A DNA stretch of 49,901 nucleotides from assembly GCA_035560235.1 (NCBI GenBank), contig DATMAG010000118.1, positions 1 to 49,901 of the forward strand, read 5' to 3'. Source of the stretch: DASRDU01 sp035560235 (GTDB taxonomy: Bacteria; Acidobacteriota; Blastocatellia; RBC074). Within the stretch, counting starts at the first letter, position 1; every line of letters begins with the position of its first letter. This document shows positions 16,236 to 23,589 of the stretch, piece by piece. Below the pieces are notes generated by a model. It searched no databases and was not told where the DNA came from. It saw nothing but the letters and a program-made list of their open reading frames with translations. Position numbers and translations under genes: made by a program.

Positions 16236-16981
16236 GAGTCCTGCTTTCTGAAATCCTCGATCACCGGCACGTCGTTTCTGGCGAGCAGAGCCAGCGCGGC
16301 GGCGATGATGCGATGCTGCAGTTCGGGATTGTTCGGCTCGCCCAGCGGAAAGCCGAGTTTGTACGGCACAAAGAGCGCGCGCGGCGGATGAATCACGTCC
16401 GTGACTTCGTGCAGCAGCGAAATCGAAACCGTCGTGATGCCCGCGCGTTCGATGGCTGCCTGAACCAGACCGACCGTCTGGTTGCAGGTCGGTCAGACCG
16501 GAGTGAGAAACGCCGCGTCCACGCCGTCCCCGCGCAGCATCTCTGCCACCTGCGGCGCAGTCTCCGCAATCAGGCAGCGCGGCACGACGATTGACCCCAT
16601 AAAACTGAAGTGCCGGTGATTGAGTTCACCGATTTCACCGCGCGCCTCAAGCTCGCGGAAACGATCGAGCGGAAAAGCCAGATTGCGATCGGCCCTGATG
16701 CCGCTGTGATCAAAGGCGTCGCTGCGATGCGATTCAATGAGCGTGGCGGTTTCAACCGTATTCGGAATTTCGCGAAACGAAGTGTCGCCACCTTTGATCG
16801 AAGAATCGAAGCCCGCCTGTTCAGGCGTGTGCAGCCCGGCAGTCGTGACGAGCGCCACGCGCGCCGCGCTCAGCGGTTTTTCGAGCTTTGCGCACGGCAC
16901 GGGACTAACTGCATATCGCGAGAACGGATAGCCTCGCATAAAGAGGCGATAGGGCAGAATCAGTTCGCTGTAAGTGGCCAT
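16232..16981 (-). CDS. Putative selenoprotein, glycine/sarcosine/betaine/D-proline reductase selenoprotein B-like, in-frame TGA = Sec163
   Basis: 249 residues if the TGA at 16493-16495 is decoded as selenocysteine. Before it the protein reads VAEMLRGDGVDAAFLTPV, and after it PTCNQTVGLVQAAIERAGIT and on to a TGA at 16232-16234. The motif is therefore V-U-P-T-C-N, a UxxC redox pair where relatives carry Cys or Sec. The downstream part keeps family-like sequence (HEVTDVIHPPRALFVPYKLG, FPLGEPNNPELQHRIIAAAL) with no other stop, so this is not a decaying pseudogene. A SECIS-like hairpin follows the TGA. No other reductase subunit is nearby, so it is a stand-alone relative of GrdB/PrdB of unknown substrate. 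The alternative is a Cys-to-stop mutation or sequencing error. Confidence 0.85.
16463..16483 (-). promoter_or_regulatory. Bacterial SECIS-like hairpin after the UGA
   Basis: In the mRNA, AACCAGAC pairs with GUCUGGUU (8 bp) around the loop GGUCG. The loop begins 17 nt after the UGA and has G in its first two positions. Both properties match the known bacterial SECIS requirements. Confidence 0.75.
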
Positions 16982-17128
16982 AACTTCACACCGTCACCGC
17001 GCCGGTCTTGAATCATTCGCTAATCCTCCGTCACCACTCCGTAAAGATTCGGATGATAGAGTGCGCTCATCAAATGAAGCGGACGCCCCGCATTGAAAGC
17101 ATTGTCCACGAAAAACGAGGTTACTACC

Positions 17129-17461
17129 GTGAAAGCAAATATTCCAGCACGCACCCTTGCCACCCGACTGCTGAGCGCCCACAAACAGTTTCTGACGCCG
17201 GATCTGTGCGGCTGCGCGCCCGGCTCCCGCTGCCGTCACTTCACCGAGGAGCAGCGCAAACTGGCGGTGGAGATGCTGACCACACACATCGAAGCGACCC
17301 GCCGTCTCGGAACTCCGGGCAGTCTGAAGGCCGCGGCGACCGATACGATCTTTATGGCCTCGCTCAACGAGACCGCATACGAGCCCATTCCGGTGCGCGC
17401 TCCTTCGATGGCTTCGAGCCTCGCGGAGTCGCATCACGGTGTCTGGGCTGAGGAGTTGTAA
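17129..17461 (+). CDS. Hypothetical Cys-containing small protein
   Basis: 110 residues from the GTG at 17129, which has GAGG upstream. A TTG at 17093 in the same frame is less likely. It contains a compact Cys/His cluster, CGCAPGSRCRHF (about residues 28-39), that could bind a metal, followed by a helical segment (EEQRKLAVEMLTTHIEATRR) and a polar tail. I do not recognise the family. Opposite-strand frames here are Arg/Gly-rich and look like shadows. Confidence 0.5.
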   Translation: MKANIPARTLATRLLSAHKQFLTPDLCGCAPGSRCRHFTEEQRKLAVEMLTTHIEATRRLGTPGSLKAAATDTIFMASLNETAYEPIPVRAPSMASSLAESHHGVWAEEL

Positions 17462-17478
17462 TTTCAGTCAGCGGGCAA

Positions 17479-18156
17479 TCAGCGTCTGGTGGGAGAAGGC
17501 TGATAAACTGCCCGCTCGAGTCTGAAGCGATTATGCGGGTGGTGTTTTCTGCCGGTGACTCTTTGCCCTCTTCTGCGGCTCGCCTGGGTGGACGCCCAGC
17601 GCTGCTGACCGGCTCTGATCGCTGCGCGCTGCGTGCGGTATCCGGCCTGGCGCGGGCTGATTTCAAAATGCACCGGGTCGCGCATGCCGTGCGGCCATCT
17701 GAATCCGTGCTTCTGCATAATCCGCACAATCTTCCGGCCATCGCGCGTCATGCGCCGGTGGCGGCGACCGCCCGCTGCCACTCCGGCCACATCAACTGCC
17801 AGCCCGGCTTCGTGCATTGAAGTGCCGGGCCGGGCCGCCCGATAGATCCCGCGCCGCGCCCGGCATCCGCGCTTGTGATAGCAGCGATAGATGCCGCGCT
17901 GCTCACTGTGCGAACGAAAAGTGGTCGTCAGCCGTGGCCTGAGGCCTTGACGCCGCAGATCACGCATTGCGGCGTCAAGCCTCTTTCGCGCAACCGGATC
18001 AAGCGCCGCCAGACGCGGATTGCTGCAGTTGCAGCGCGCCGCGCGTGACGTGCGGCTGAAGGCCGTGACTGACACACTGAGACAGATCAGCAGCAGAAAC
18101 AGTGACTGCCGACGCAGTGGAACTGAAGACTTCAATAACAACTTCGATGACAGCAT
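17479..18156 (-). CDS. Secreted M15-type (VanY-like) D-Ala-D-Ala carboxypeptidase
   Basis: 225 residues. A signal peptide spans about 15-40 (SLFLLLICLSVSVTAF). The peptidase core has TTFRSHSEQ, SMHEAGLAVDVAG (Zn ligands His and Asp) and DPVHFEI (third ligand His with catalytic Glu), the M15 pattern. It probably trims peptidoglycan stem peptides in the periplasm. A highly basic C-terminal tail of about 60 residues (many Arg/Gln) is not part of the domain. The short mature domain suggests the small M15 type. Confidence 0.8.
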   Translation of the reverse strand: MLSSKLLLKSSVPLRRQSLFLLLICLSVSVTAFSRTSRAARCNCSNPRLAALDPVARKRLDAAMRDLRRQGLRPRLTTTFRSHSEQRGIYRCYHKRGCRARRGIYRAARPGTSMHEAGLAVDVAGVAAGGRRHRRMTRDGRKIVRIMQKHGFRWPHGMRDPVHFEISPRQAGYRTQRAAIRAGQQRWASTQASRRRGQRVTGRKHHPHNRFRLERAVYQPSPTRR

Positions 18157-18167
18157 GGCTCAGTGAC

Positions 18168-18220
18168 GATTCACACCGGGGGCACAGCAGCTTAACACTG
18201 CTGAGTGTCAGGTGTGAATC
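18168..18220 (-). terminator. Hairpin downstream of the SYLF gene
   Basis: The 10-bp arms GATTCACACC (18168-18177) and GGTGTGAATC (18211-18220) enclose an inner CAGCAG/CTGCTG stem. It lies just past the stop at 18231. There is no T-tract, so termination is inferred. Confidence 0.5.
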
Positions 18221-18230
18221 AGGAAACCGG

Positions 18231-18938
18231 TTACTTCTTTTTGCTCATCCGGCGGGGCGAATATTTTGTCAGCGTCTGCGTGTAGACTTTGATTGACGCG
18301 GGCGTGCGGGCCTTGCCTTCGAGGATGATTTCGCGGGCCGAGTATTCCTGACCGTAAACATCCTTGTTGGCTCCCTTGTCCTCTGTAATTACCGCTCCCT
18401 TGAGTTCGAGTCCGGCAAAGAGGCCGCGACTGCGCGAATACGAAAGAATCTGCGCCTTCATCAGCACATCGGTCGAAGCCGCCGTATTGCGTCCGACCGG
18501 CCCGGCTGAAACCGAAGCGCCCGCGCCGAGTTCGACCTTGCCCTTGAGCAGACTTTCCGCGCCTTCGGGATTCATAATCAGCAGCACCAGATCCACCTCC
18601 TGCCCGCCGATCTGCAGGCCGAAGCTGCCGCCGCCAATCGTGAAGAAAGCGGGCGAACCCCAGTTGCCGTTGGCGCGGCGGCAACTGATCAGCCCCTTGC
18701 CGTACTGACCCCCGACGATAAAACCACCTTTCTTGACTCCCGGAAAGACCGCCACGCATTCACAGCGGTCGAGCAGTTCCTGCGGCACGGCCTGCGCTTC
18801 AGGCGCATTCATGATTTCGCGCAGCGCATTGGCCGCATGCGAGGCCCGCTCCTTTTCTTCCTTTTCTCCGGCGAGCGTGAATGTGCCAGTTGCCAGGACA
18901 ATCGCCAGCGCGAGGCCGGTGAGCCTTAATCTGTTCAT
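18231..18938 (-). CDS. Secreted lipid-binding SYLF (Ysc84-like) domain protein
   Basis: 235 residues from the ATG at 18938, chosen for its strong Shine-Dalgarno (GAAGGAGAAG). A longer frame to 19007 lacks one. The signal peptide is RLRLTGLALAIVLATGTFTL. The mature protein carries the SYLF pattern: VAVFPGVKKGGFIVGGQYGKG, SPAFFTIGGGSFGLQIGGQ, DLVLLIMN, GAGASVSAGPVGR and ILSYSRSRGLFAGLELKGAV. The family binds phosphoinositides in eukaryotes, and bacterial members are periplasmic or outer-membrane-associated with unclear roles. It has its own promoter and stands alone. Confidence 0.9.
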   Translation of the reverse strand: MNRLRLTGLALAIVLATGTFTLAGEKEEKERASHAANALREIMNAPEAQAVPQELLDRCECVAVFPGVKKGGFIVGGQYGKGLISCRRANGNWGSPAFFTIGGGSFGLQIGGQEVDLVLLIMNPEGAESLLKGKVELGAGASVSAGPVGRNTAASTDVLMKAQILSYSRSRGLFAGLELKGAVITEDKGANKDVYGQEYSAREIILEGKARTPASIKVYTQTLTKYSPRRMSKKK

Positions 18939-19031
18939 CAGCTTCTCCTTCTCAGTCTGGTAATGGTTGATGGTCTGGTGAAAGGGGTCACTGCGAAACG
19001 ACTGCATCTGTCAGTTTGCGAGTCGCCTTCA

Positions 19032-19060
19032 GTTCTAACCTGACTGCTGCGGTTTTTCAA
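19032..19060 (-). promoter_or_regulatory. Promoter of the SYLF gene
   Basis: On the minus strand TTGAAA (19055-19060), 17 bases, then TAGAAC (19032-19037), about 90 bases before the start at 18938. Confidence 0.5.
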
Positions 19061-19125
19061 GCCTGAGTGCGAACGGAAAGGGAACTGATCGCAATCCGTC
19101 ATCCGCCCTGTGGTAAGATGCCCGC

Positions 19126-20403
19126 ATGAATCGTCCGGACTCAGCATTCGATTCGTTCGCGCTCGCGCCGCTCTCGGCAGGCGATATTATTGATCGCGCC
19201 GTGCGGATTTACCGGCGACAGTTCTGGCGGCTGCTGCAGATCGTCGTCTGGCCGAGTCTGATCGCTTACAGCGGCGTGATTCTGTACACCTTCGGGATGC
19301 GCAACTTCTCGCTCGAACGCGGCGACGCGCGCATTGTCCTGGGCGTGCTGCTTTTTACCGGGGGCATTTTCATTTACGTTCTCGGCAAGATCGCTTTTTA
19401 CGTGGTGCTGGGTGGCACCTCGCGGGCGCTGGTGAATTACTTTCTCGATGGCGAACCGCTGCGCCCGCGCGAGGTCTACCGCGCCGTGCGGCAGAGATTC
19501 TGGTCGCTGGTCGGGGCGACGCTGATGGTCATTCTGATTCTGGGGGCGGCGTTTGCCTTCCTGTACCTGCTCGCGGTGATGTGCGTGATGATCTATGTGC
19601 TTGGCGCGGTCTGGCTGATCAGCCGGCTGCCGAACTGGATGCAGATCACCTTTCACGTCACGGCGGGGCTGCTGGCGGCGCTCGGACTGTTTGCGCTCTG
19701 GCTGGTGGTGCTCAAGCGGATCGTCTTCATTCCGCAGGCGCTGATGGTTGAAAGCAGGGACGTCTTCAGCGCGATTGGCCGCAGCTTCACGCTGGCCGGG
19801 CGCGATGTGCGGCAGATTGGCGCGATTGTGCTCTTCAATCTGTGCCTGACCTTTTCGCTGCTCTATCTCTTTCTGCTCCCGCTCGGCTGGTATGCGTGGG
19901 CGAGCGGCGTCAGCCTCTTCGGATCTGACGTGCCGCTCTGGTACAACATCGCCTATCAGACGCTCAGCCAGGTCAGTGAAATTCTGCTCGCGCCGATTGC
20001 CATGCTCGGGTTCACGCTGCTCTATATTGACAGCCGCGTGCGCCGTGAAGGCTTTGACATCGAACTGCTCGCCAATCGCTGTCTGGCGGCTGCCCCGCTG
20101 CCCCCGCCAGTACAGCCGCCGCCGCCCGTCAGCAGAACTGAAGAGGAATGGCCTTCTTATTCGATTCTCGGGCTGGATCGTTACAAGCCGGAGCCTGCTC
20201 CGGCGACAGTTACTGCGGGCGCGCAGACGGCGGCGGTCGCGACCGCTGTGCTCGAGGGTGAGGAAGGCCGCCTGCACACCTGCCGTCACTGCGGTCACAC
20301 GGCTCTGATTGCCAGCCGCTTTGATCGCTTCTGTCAGACCTGCGGAACGCCTTTCGATCAGCCGGTCAGCACGAATGAAGAAAGATCTGATGAAACGCAT
20401 TAG
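19126..20403 (+). CDS. Multi-pass membrane protein with C-terminal zinc ribbon
   Basis: 425 residues. LSAGDIIDRAVRIYRRQFWR at the N-terminus, followed by five or six membrane segments to about residue 305, resembles the membrane domain of the glycerophosphodiester phosphodiesterase/DUF7544-like group. A Pro-rich linker (PPPVQPPPPV) leads to a C-terminal zinc ribbon with CRHCGH and CQTCGT (four Cys). No enzymatic domain was seen. It is the first gene of a three-gene cluster with DUF4129 and DUF4350 proteins. TAAGAT at 19114-19119 lies only 6 bases before the ATG and no Shine-Dalgarno is present, so the mRNA may be leaderless. Confidence 0.75.
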   Translation: MNRPDSAFDSFALAPLSAGDIIDRAVRIYRRQFWRLLQIVVWPSLIAYSGVILYTFGMRNFSLERGDARIVLGVLLFTGGIFIYVLGKIAFYVVLGGTSRALVNYFLDGEPLRPREVYRAVRQRFWSLVGATLMVILILGAAFAFLYLLAVMCVMIYVLGAVWLISRLPNWMQITFHVTAGLLAALGLFALWLVVLKRIVFIPQALMVESRDVFSAIGRSFTLAGRDVRQIGAIVLFNLCLTFSLLYLFLLPLGWYAWASGVSLFGSDVPLWYNIAYQTLSQVSEILLAPIAMLGFTLLYIDSRVRREGFDIELLANRCLAAAPLPPPVQPPPPVSRTEEEWPSYSILGLDRYKPEPAPATVTAGAQTAAVATAVLEGEEGRLHTCRHCGHTALIASRFDRFCQTCGTPFDQPVSTNEERSDETH

Positions 20404-21412
20404 CCGCATAGTGCTGGTCAGTCTGTTGCTGCTGCTGAGCGGAGTGGCGAGCGCCGCGACTCCGTTCAGCGAATACCTGAGCCGCGTCGGTCAGGCTGCG
20501 CGGATGGCCGACGCGATTGCCGGTGAGGACGCCGATGAGGAAGAGATCAGAGACACGCTGAAAACAATCCGGGTGATGCTGCCCGCGACCGAGGACATCG
20601 AATTCAGTCAGGAAGTCTTTCACATTGACAATGCGTGGCTGCATCAGACTCCGCAGCGCCGGAGTTCGCAGGGCGGCAATCAGCCGGTCAGCCCGGAGGA
20701 GGAGCTTGAAATCGTGGCCGAGCGGCTCGGCGCTCTGGAACGCCGGTTGAAGGCCGCTGGCAATCCGGTGCAGGAGACTTCAGCCGAGCGCGAACGTCTG
20801 AAGAAGATTCTCGCGCAGCCGGAGTATCAGGACGAACTGCGCCGGGAATCTGAGATTCAGCGCTGGCTCAACAAGGCTCTGAGAAAGATCGAAGAGTTCC
20901 TTAACTGGCTGTTCGGTGGTGACCGGAAAAGACAGGCTCAGCCCGGCACCGCTTCGCTGCGCATCTTTCGCCTGCTGCTGCTTGCCGCCACAGTGGCTGC
21001 GCTCATCTTCGGCCTTTACAAACTCCTCCGGCGGATGCGGCGGCGAGTGCGCGTCGAGGAGAAACCTGAAGTGCGCGAAATCCTGGGCGAAGTGATCGAG
21101 GAAGGCACGAGCAGCGATGATCTCTTCCGGCAGGCCGCCGAACTCGCGCGCCAGGGCAATTACCGGATGGGCATTCGCCGCGCTTACATTGCGCTGCTCT
21201 ACGAACTGGAACTGCGCGGCAAGCTGCAACTCCATCGCTCAAAAACCAACCGCGATTATCTGCGCGAGGTCAGTGCCGATCAGCACATCTATTCGCCGGT
21301 CGAGTATATGACCAGGACTTTCGAGCGCGCGTGGTATGGCGAGGTCGAAACGGGAATGGAGGATTACTCAGGCTTCGTCGAGCGTTACCGTGAAGTGGTC
21401 AGTGTCAGGTGA
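20390..21412 (+). CDS. DUF4129 domain membrane protein
   Basis: 340 residues from the ATG at 20390, where a signal peptide starts (KRISRIVLVSLLLLLSGVAS) and AAGAAAG lies upstream. An ATG at 20375 is equally in frame. The N-terminal region is predicted extracytoplasmic and charged, then comes one membrane segment (RLLLLAATVAALIFGLYKLL, about residues 198-217). The cytoplasmic C-terminal DUF4129 domain has SSDDLFRQAAELARQGNYRM and HRSKTNRDYLREV. The start overlaps the upstream gene by 14 bases. DUF4129 proteins usually travel with DUF4350, MoxR ATPase and DUF58 genes, and only DUF4350 is next door here. Confidence 0.8.
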   Translation: MKRISRIVLVSLLLLLSGVASAATPFSEYLSRVGQAARMADAIAGEDADEEEIRDTLKTIRVMLPATEDIEFSQEVFHIDNAWLHQTPQRRSSQGGNQPVSPEEELEIVAERLGALERRLKAAGNPVQETSAERERLKKILAQPEYQDELRRESEIQRWLNKALRKIEEFLNWLFGGDRKRQAQPGTASLRIFRLLLLAATVAALIFGLYKLLRRMRRRVRVEEKPEVREILGEVIEEGTSSDDLFRQAAELARQGNYRMGIRRAYIALLYELELRGKLQLHRSKTNRDYLREVSADQHIYSPVEYMTRTFERAWYGEVETGMEDYSGFVERYREVVSVR

Positions 21413-21477
21413 TTGCAGAATCCGATTCGGGGTGCAGGCTGACTCTCCCGAAGCTGCAATCCCAGCTTTGCAATTTC

Positions 21478-22926
21478 ATGCGTCGTTACTTCGGCATCAT
21501 CATCACGGTCGTCATCGTCCTGCTCGTTCTGATCGGGCTGAGCGCGGTGAGCTTCGTGCAGCTTGATCGCCCGCCTGAAAGCGAAAGCGATCCGAACCGG
21601 TCGAGTTACAACACCGGCCCGACCGGAACGCGGGCTTTTTACCAGTTGCTTGAAGAATCGGGCTATCAGGTCGCGCGGTGGCGCAGGGAGTACGACGAGT
21701 TGCAATACGAAACCAGCGACGGAACGCTAGTGATGATCGGCCCCGGTTCGTGGCTCTCGAAGGATGACACCGGAGCGTTGAAATCGTGGGTCGCCGGTGG
21801 CGGTCACCTGCTCATCATCAGCCGCCAGCCGGAAGCGCAGTTCGATCATCCGTCAATTCTGACGCACGTGGACGGCAGAGCCGCCGATGAGATCAGCGCC
21901 AATCCGGCGCTCGATAATCTGATTGATAAAAACAGCGATGTTCTGATCGCGCAGCCGACCGGGCTGACGCGCAACGTGCGCGGCCTGGCGGTGTCGCGGC
22001 TGGCATCCCGACTGGAATTCCGCCCGACGCCTTTGCCTTCGCCCGTTCCGTCCAGCAGTCCGGGAGCCGTGGTGCTGCCAGCTCCGGCTCCGCAAACGCC
22101 CGAACAGAAATCCGCCGCTCCGGACAGCAGCGAACAGGAGAGAGCCGAAGCGCCGCCCCCTCCACCCCCGGCAGCGACAACAACGGAACTCGAGTCTTCT
22201 GAAACGCAGAGCGAATCGCGGGCTGGCGATGTCGAGCCTTATTACAGCACTCACCTGATGAATCCGGTTGTGCATCTGGGCGACAGCCGGGGCGCAGTGC
22301 TGGCCGATTTCGATTACGGCAACGGGCGCGTCATCATCCTCTCAGACCCGTTCGTCGTGGCCAATAACGGCATTGCGCAGGGCGCGAATCTGACGCTCGC
22401 GCTCAATCTGATCAACGCGACGGGCGGAAAGGCGCGCCGGATTCTCTTTGATGAGGCGATTCACGGTTACCAGAGCGTCAGCAATCCGCTCTTCGTCTAT
22501 TTTCGCGGCACGCCGGTGATGTGGGTCTTCGGGCAACTGGTGCTGATCGCGCTGCTGATTGCCTGGAGCGCGGGCCGTCGCTTTGCGCGTCCGCTGCCGC
22601 TTCCGGTGCCTGATCGTCATTCGCCGCTCGAATTCGTCAGTTCAATGGCGAACCTGCAACAGGCGGCGCGCGCGCGCGACCTGGCGCTTGAAAACATCTA
22701 CCCGCGCTTCAGGACCAGCCTCTGCCGCCGTCTGGGTCTGTCGGTCAGATCGAAACCCGATGAAATCGCCTCGGCCATCAGCCGCCGCCGCCTGAAAGTC
22801 TCAGCCATCGAAGTCCGCCGGACCCTGCTCGAAAGCGAGCGCGCCCTGGCCGGGTCAGAGATTGATGATCAGCAGTTGCTGAACCTGGTCGCCACGATGC
22901 GCCGGATCAGCGCACAGTTGAAATGA
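21478..22926 (+). CDS. DUF4350 domain membrane protein
   Basis: 482 residues from the ATG at 21478, where the N-terminal anchor begins (RRYFGIIITVVIVLLVLIGL). A GTG at 21409 overlaps the upstream stop as GTGA and is the alternative. The DUF4350 domain follows with YNTGPTGTRAFYQLLEESGY and GHLLIISRQPE. A Pro/Glu/Ser-rich insert (about residues 185-240) interrupts it before HLGDSRGAVLADFDYGNGRV. A second membrane segment (GQLVLIALLIAWSAGRRF) leads to a short cytoplasmic tail. The operon has no MoxR or DUF58 gene after it, only a toxin-antitoxin pair. Confidence 0.75.
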   Translation: MRRYFGIIITVVIVLLVLIGLSAVSFVQLDRPPESESDPNRSSYNTGPTGTRAFYQLLEESGYQVARWRREYDELQYETSDGTLVMIGPGSWLSKDDTGALKSWVAGGGHLLIISRQPEAQFDHPSILTHVDGRAADEISANPALDNLIDKNSDVLIAQPTGLTRNVRGLAVSRLASRLEFRPTPLPSPVPSSSPGAVVLPAPAPQTPEQKSAAPDSSEQERAEAPPPPPPAATTTELESSETQSESRAGDVEPYYSTHLMNPVVHLGDSRGAVLADFDYGNGRVIILSDPFVVANNGIAQGANLTLALNLINATGGKARRILFDEAIHGYQSVSNPLFVYFRGTPVMWVFGQLVLIALLIAWSAGRRFARPLPLPVPDRHSPLEFVSSMANLQQAARARDLALENIYPRFRTSLCRRLGLSVRSKPDEIASAISRRRLKVSAIEVRRTLLESERALAGSEIDDQQLLNLVATMRRISAQLK

Positions 22927-22950
22927 AGTCCGGCAACCGACAGGCCGTCC

Positions 22951-23256
22951 TTGCGGGTCTGCACTGATGTACATACACTTCCGAACCTGAGCTTCGAGTG
23001 GGATCCGAAAAAAGCTGACAGCAATCAGCGCAAACATAAAGTTGATTTTGCTGATGCAGTAACGGTGTCTGAAGACGAACCGGGTGTGACAATTGATGAT
23101 ACCGACCCTGACGAGGAGCGATTCATCACTCTCGGAATGGATGCTCCGGGACGCCTGCTGGTCGTGGTCTGGACGTGGCGGGGTAGGGATATTCGGCTCA
23201 TATCGGCACGCAGAGCCACACCTTCTGAAAGAGAACAATACAACGAAGGCTTATGA
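22951..23256 (+). CDS. brnT: BrnT family type II toxin (probable RNase)
   Basis: 101 residues from the TTG at 22951. The BrnT core is clear: FEWDPKKADSNQRKHKVDFA, then DEERFITLGMDAPGRLLVVV and RDIRLISARRATPSEREQY. BrnT toxins have a RelE-like fold and cleave RNA. The ATG at 22966 is out of frame, and no ATG or GTG in frame precedes the core, so the toxin must start at TTG (or CTG at 22987). There is no Shine-Dalgarno. Its stop overlaps the antitoxin start (ATGA, 23253-23256). Confidence 0.88.
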   Translation: MRVCTDVHTLPNLSFEWDPKKADSNQRKHKVDFADAVTVSEDEPGVTIDDTDPDEERFITLGMDAPGRLLVVVWTWRGRDIRLISARRATPSEREQYNEGL

Positions 23257-23534
23257 AGAAAGAGTACAACTTCAGCAGGGGAAAACGGGGAGCCGTGATT
23301 GCTTCGGCACCCGGCAAAACATGCATTACCATTCGCCCTGATGACGAAGTCCTGGCGTGGTTCCGCAAGCAGGCGCATGAAGCTGGTGGTGGTAACTATC
23401 AGACACTGATAAATGAGGCTTTGCGGGAATATATCAGCCAGCGACCCGAAACGCTGGAAAAAGTGATGCGGCGTATTGTCAGAGAGGAAATCCGCAGGGC
23501 AGTCTCAAAACCCGCGGGCAAAAAGGTCGCCTGA
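23253..23534 (+). CDS. brnA: BrnA family antitoxin
   Basis: 93 residues. The BrnA ribbon-helix-helix region shows as ITIRPDDEVLAWFRKQAHEA, then GGNYQTLINEALREYI, with a basic C-terminal tail. It should neutralise BrnT and repress the operon by binding its promoter. Its start overlaps the toxin stop by four bases, so the two are coupled. Confidence 0.85.
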   Translation: MKKEYNFSRGKRGAVIASAPGKTCITIRPDDEVLAWFRKQAHEAGGGNYQTLINEALREYISQRPETLEKVMRRIVREEIRRAVSKPAGKKVA

Positions 23535-23589
23535 CCACCGCTGGCCCGAAATCAGGCAGCAGTGAACTCACCTCCTGATGTCCGGTTAT

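Noticed and set aside
16493..16495. Treating the TGA as a true stop, leaving a 162-residue truncated protein
   Set aside because: Family-like sequence continues in frame for 86 residues with the UxxC motif and a SECIS-like hairpin, which a decaying pseudogene would not keep.
19141..20409. A 422-codon minus-strand frame opposite the membrane protein at 19126
   Set aside because: Rich in Arg, Gln, His and Glu with no family pattern. It mirrors a GC-rich gene on the other strand that has clear membrane segments and a zinc ribbon.
22966..22989. Reading BrnT as frameshifted because an ATG at 22966 is out of frame
   Set aside because: The in-frame TTG/CTG start is simpler and the downstream core is intact, so no frameshift is needed.
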